DNA of 64,000 nucleotides, taken from assembly GCF_037975245.1 (NCBI RefSeq), contig NC_092577.1, positions 33,924,898 to 33,988,897 on the forward strand, read 5' to 3'. The notes beneath the pieces are model-generated. The model was not told where the DNA came from. It saw only the letters and a program-made list of their open reading frames with translations, and did no database searches. Position numbers and translations under genes: made by a program. Each line of letters begins with the position of its first letter. Position 1 is the first letter of the stretch. Origin of the DNA: Apostichopus japonicus (Eukaryota > Echinodermata > Holothuroidea > Aspidochirotida > Stichopodidae). Of the stretch, positions 62,512-64,000 are shown piece after piece.

Positions 62512-63810
62512 GTAAGTGTGTTTTTTACCCAAATAGTTCTTAGTTAAATTGGAATTTTATCTGTAACATTACCATGGCCTTTTAACATCTCCATGTATAA
62601 AGGATATTATAGATGGAATGTGGCTGAAAACTTGGGGATATCAAATACAATCAACTTATCATTCATTTTGGTTATCAGTATACCTAAGTGATATTTCATT
62701 CTCTGGAAGTGCTCTTTACCCTTTGTAGGCTATATTTAGTGGATAATATTGAGTGTCAAGCTGACTCGAGATGGATTACTCGTTTGTTCAATGTAGTCAT
62801 CAGTTGGGTACTGTATACTTTGACACATTGTGAAACACAGGTATCATGCACAGTATTTGTGTCAGATATACTTTGGTGACAAACTGATTTTAAAAAAAAT
62901 CCATGTTGGTTGTTAGCCTACTGAGATAAAAAAAAAATATGAACCCAAAATCTTTGAAAAGAAAAGATGGAGATAACTGTTGGTCAAACTGACTTTTAGT
63001 GGAATATTTGTAAGTTCAATATTGCCAACAGTTGGCCACTGCACACTATGACACAATGTGAAACAAATGCTTGTTTTCAATTGTCAGGTATACATAGAAG
63101 ACATGCTATAGAATCTATCTCAGTACACATCATGACAAATATGTTTGTATTCAATTTTCAGGTATACATAGAAGACATGCTATAGAATCTATCTGAGTAC
63201 ACTGTTACACATCTTGACAAATATGTTTGTATTCAATTTTCAGGTATACATAAGAGACATGCTATAGAATCTATCTCAATACACTGCGACAAATTGTGAA
63301 ACATATGTTAGTATTCAATTGTGAGATATACTTAGAAGACATACTGTAGAACCTATTTGTAAGTTCAATATTGCCAACAGTTGGCCACTGCACACATAAT
63401 TGTATTCAATTGTGAGATATACTTAGAAGACATACTGTAGAACCTATTTGTAAGTTCAATATTGCCAACAGTTGGCCACTGCACACTGTGACACCATGTG
63501 AAACAAATGCTTGTTTTCAATTGTCAGGTATACATAGAAGACATGCTATAGAATCTATCTCAGTACACATCATGACAAATATATCTGTATTCAATTTTCA
63601 GGTATACATAGGAGACACGCTATAGAATCTATCCCAATACACTGCGACACATCATGAAACATATGTTAGTACCCAATTTTCAGGTATACAATGGAGACAT
63701 GCTATAGAATCTATTTCCATACACTGCGGCAAAGTGCATGTTTGTATTCAATTTTCAGGTATACATAGGAGACATGCTATCAAGTTAATACTTTCTATTT
63801 AACATTGCAG

Positions 63811-63867
63811 GATGCTAGCCATGACGAAATTGATACAGATATATCAGCAGAATCGGGGCCCAGTGAA
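63811..63867 (+). CDS. Amplified 57-nt exon, copy 4
   Basis: Same exon sequence and intron variants as copy 3. The downstream block is cut by the window edge at 64000, so more copies may follow. Confidence 0.65.
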
Positions 63868-64000
63868 GTAAGTGTGTTTTTTACCCAAATAGTTCTTAGT
63901 TAAATTGGAATTTTATCTGTAACATTACCATGGCCTTTTAACATCTCCATGTATAAAGGATATTATAGATGGAATGTGGCTGAAAACTTGGGGATATCAA

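Larger units (their letters stand above)
55905..64000 (+). repeat. Nested tandem-repeat array with amplified exon
   Basis: ~80-83-bp monomers with the core TTTTCAGGTATACATAGGAG, then ACATGCTATAGAATCTATCT and ACACTGCGACA, run through 56240-57420 and again between the exon copies. Larger blocks repeat around them. A ~370-bp block after each exon includes a stretch with an identical 63-codon ORF at 58242, 60251 and 62688. Part of this block is also present without the exon at ~55905-56050. Exon-to-exon distances are 2009, 2437 and 1356 bp. The array runs off the right edge. Confidence 0.93.

Noticed and set aside
58242-62879. Three identical 63-codon ORFs (58242, 60251, 62688)
   Set aside because: Identical only because the intronic block is tandemly duplicated. 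There is no splice, start-context or homology support, and the block also occurs in truncated form at 55.9 kb.
55905-64000. CRISPR-like regularly spaced repeats
   Set aside because: The units are continuous diverged tandem monomers without unique spacers, in eukaryotic intron-rich DNA.

Overview
This is eukaryotic genomic DNA: intron-rich genes with GT..AG splice sites, AT-rich intergenic sequence, long (TA)n and (TAA)n microsatellites, tRNA-derived SINEs and many small terminal-inverted-repeat transposons. The gene content (an SLCO/OATP transporter, a galactose 3-O-sulfotransferase) points to an animal. The texture of the non-coding DNA makes a marine invertebrate deuterostome, possibly an echinoderm, my best guess. 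That guess is inference, not proof.

Layout. 1-5.2 kb holds repeats only: a SINE head, a 0.5-kb duplication and a small TIR element. 5.2-11.0 kb, minus strand, carries two adjacent two-exon paralogues coding for multi-pass membrane proteins of a family I cannot name. Both split at the same place and phase, and the second has a 901-bp hAT-like MITE in its intron. 13.1-15.9 kb, plus strand, is a complete three-exon galactose 3-O-sulfotransferase-like gene (405 aa), followed by two decayed tandem copies of its 3' end. 16.3-21 kb is intergenic with a MITE and simple repeats. 21.0-32.4 kb, minus strand, is a complete 11-exon SLCO/OATP gene. I joined it exon by exon with every splice phase consistent, giving 675 aa. 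Its introns carry giant (TAA)/(TTA) and (TA) microsatellites and a truncated SINE.

32.7-50 kb is mostly mobile-element debris: an AT-rich TIR element full of TTCGAATTAATACG-like units, a 2.3-kb TIR element with a 5-bp target duplication, a full-length SINE, and a second copy of the 18-kb MITE with perfect 8-bp target duplications. It also holds weak evidence for the 3' end of a small minus-strand gene near 46.5-46.8 kb. At 50.2 kb a plus-strand first exon may encode a mitochondrial-presequence-like N-terminus.

From 55.9 kb to the end of the window, a tandem array of ~80-bp monomers and longer blocks surrounds four copies of one 57-nt exon. Each copy has its own 3' and 5' splice sites and encodes an acidic 19-residue peptide without shifting frame. 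This in-frame exon amplification inside a satellite-like intron is the most striking feature of the window. Shared variants show that the copies arose stepwise. The gene continues past the right edge.
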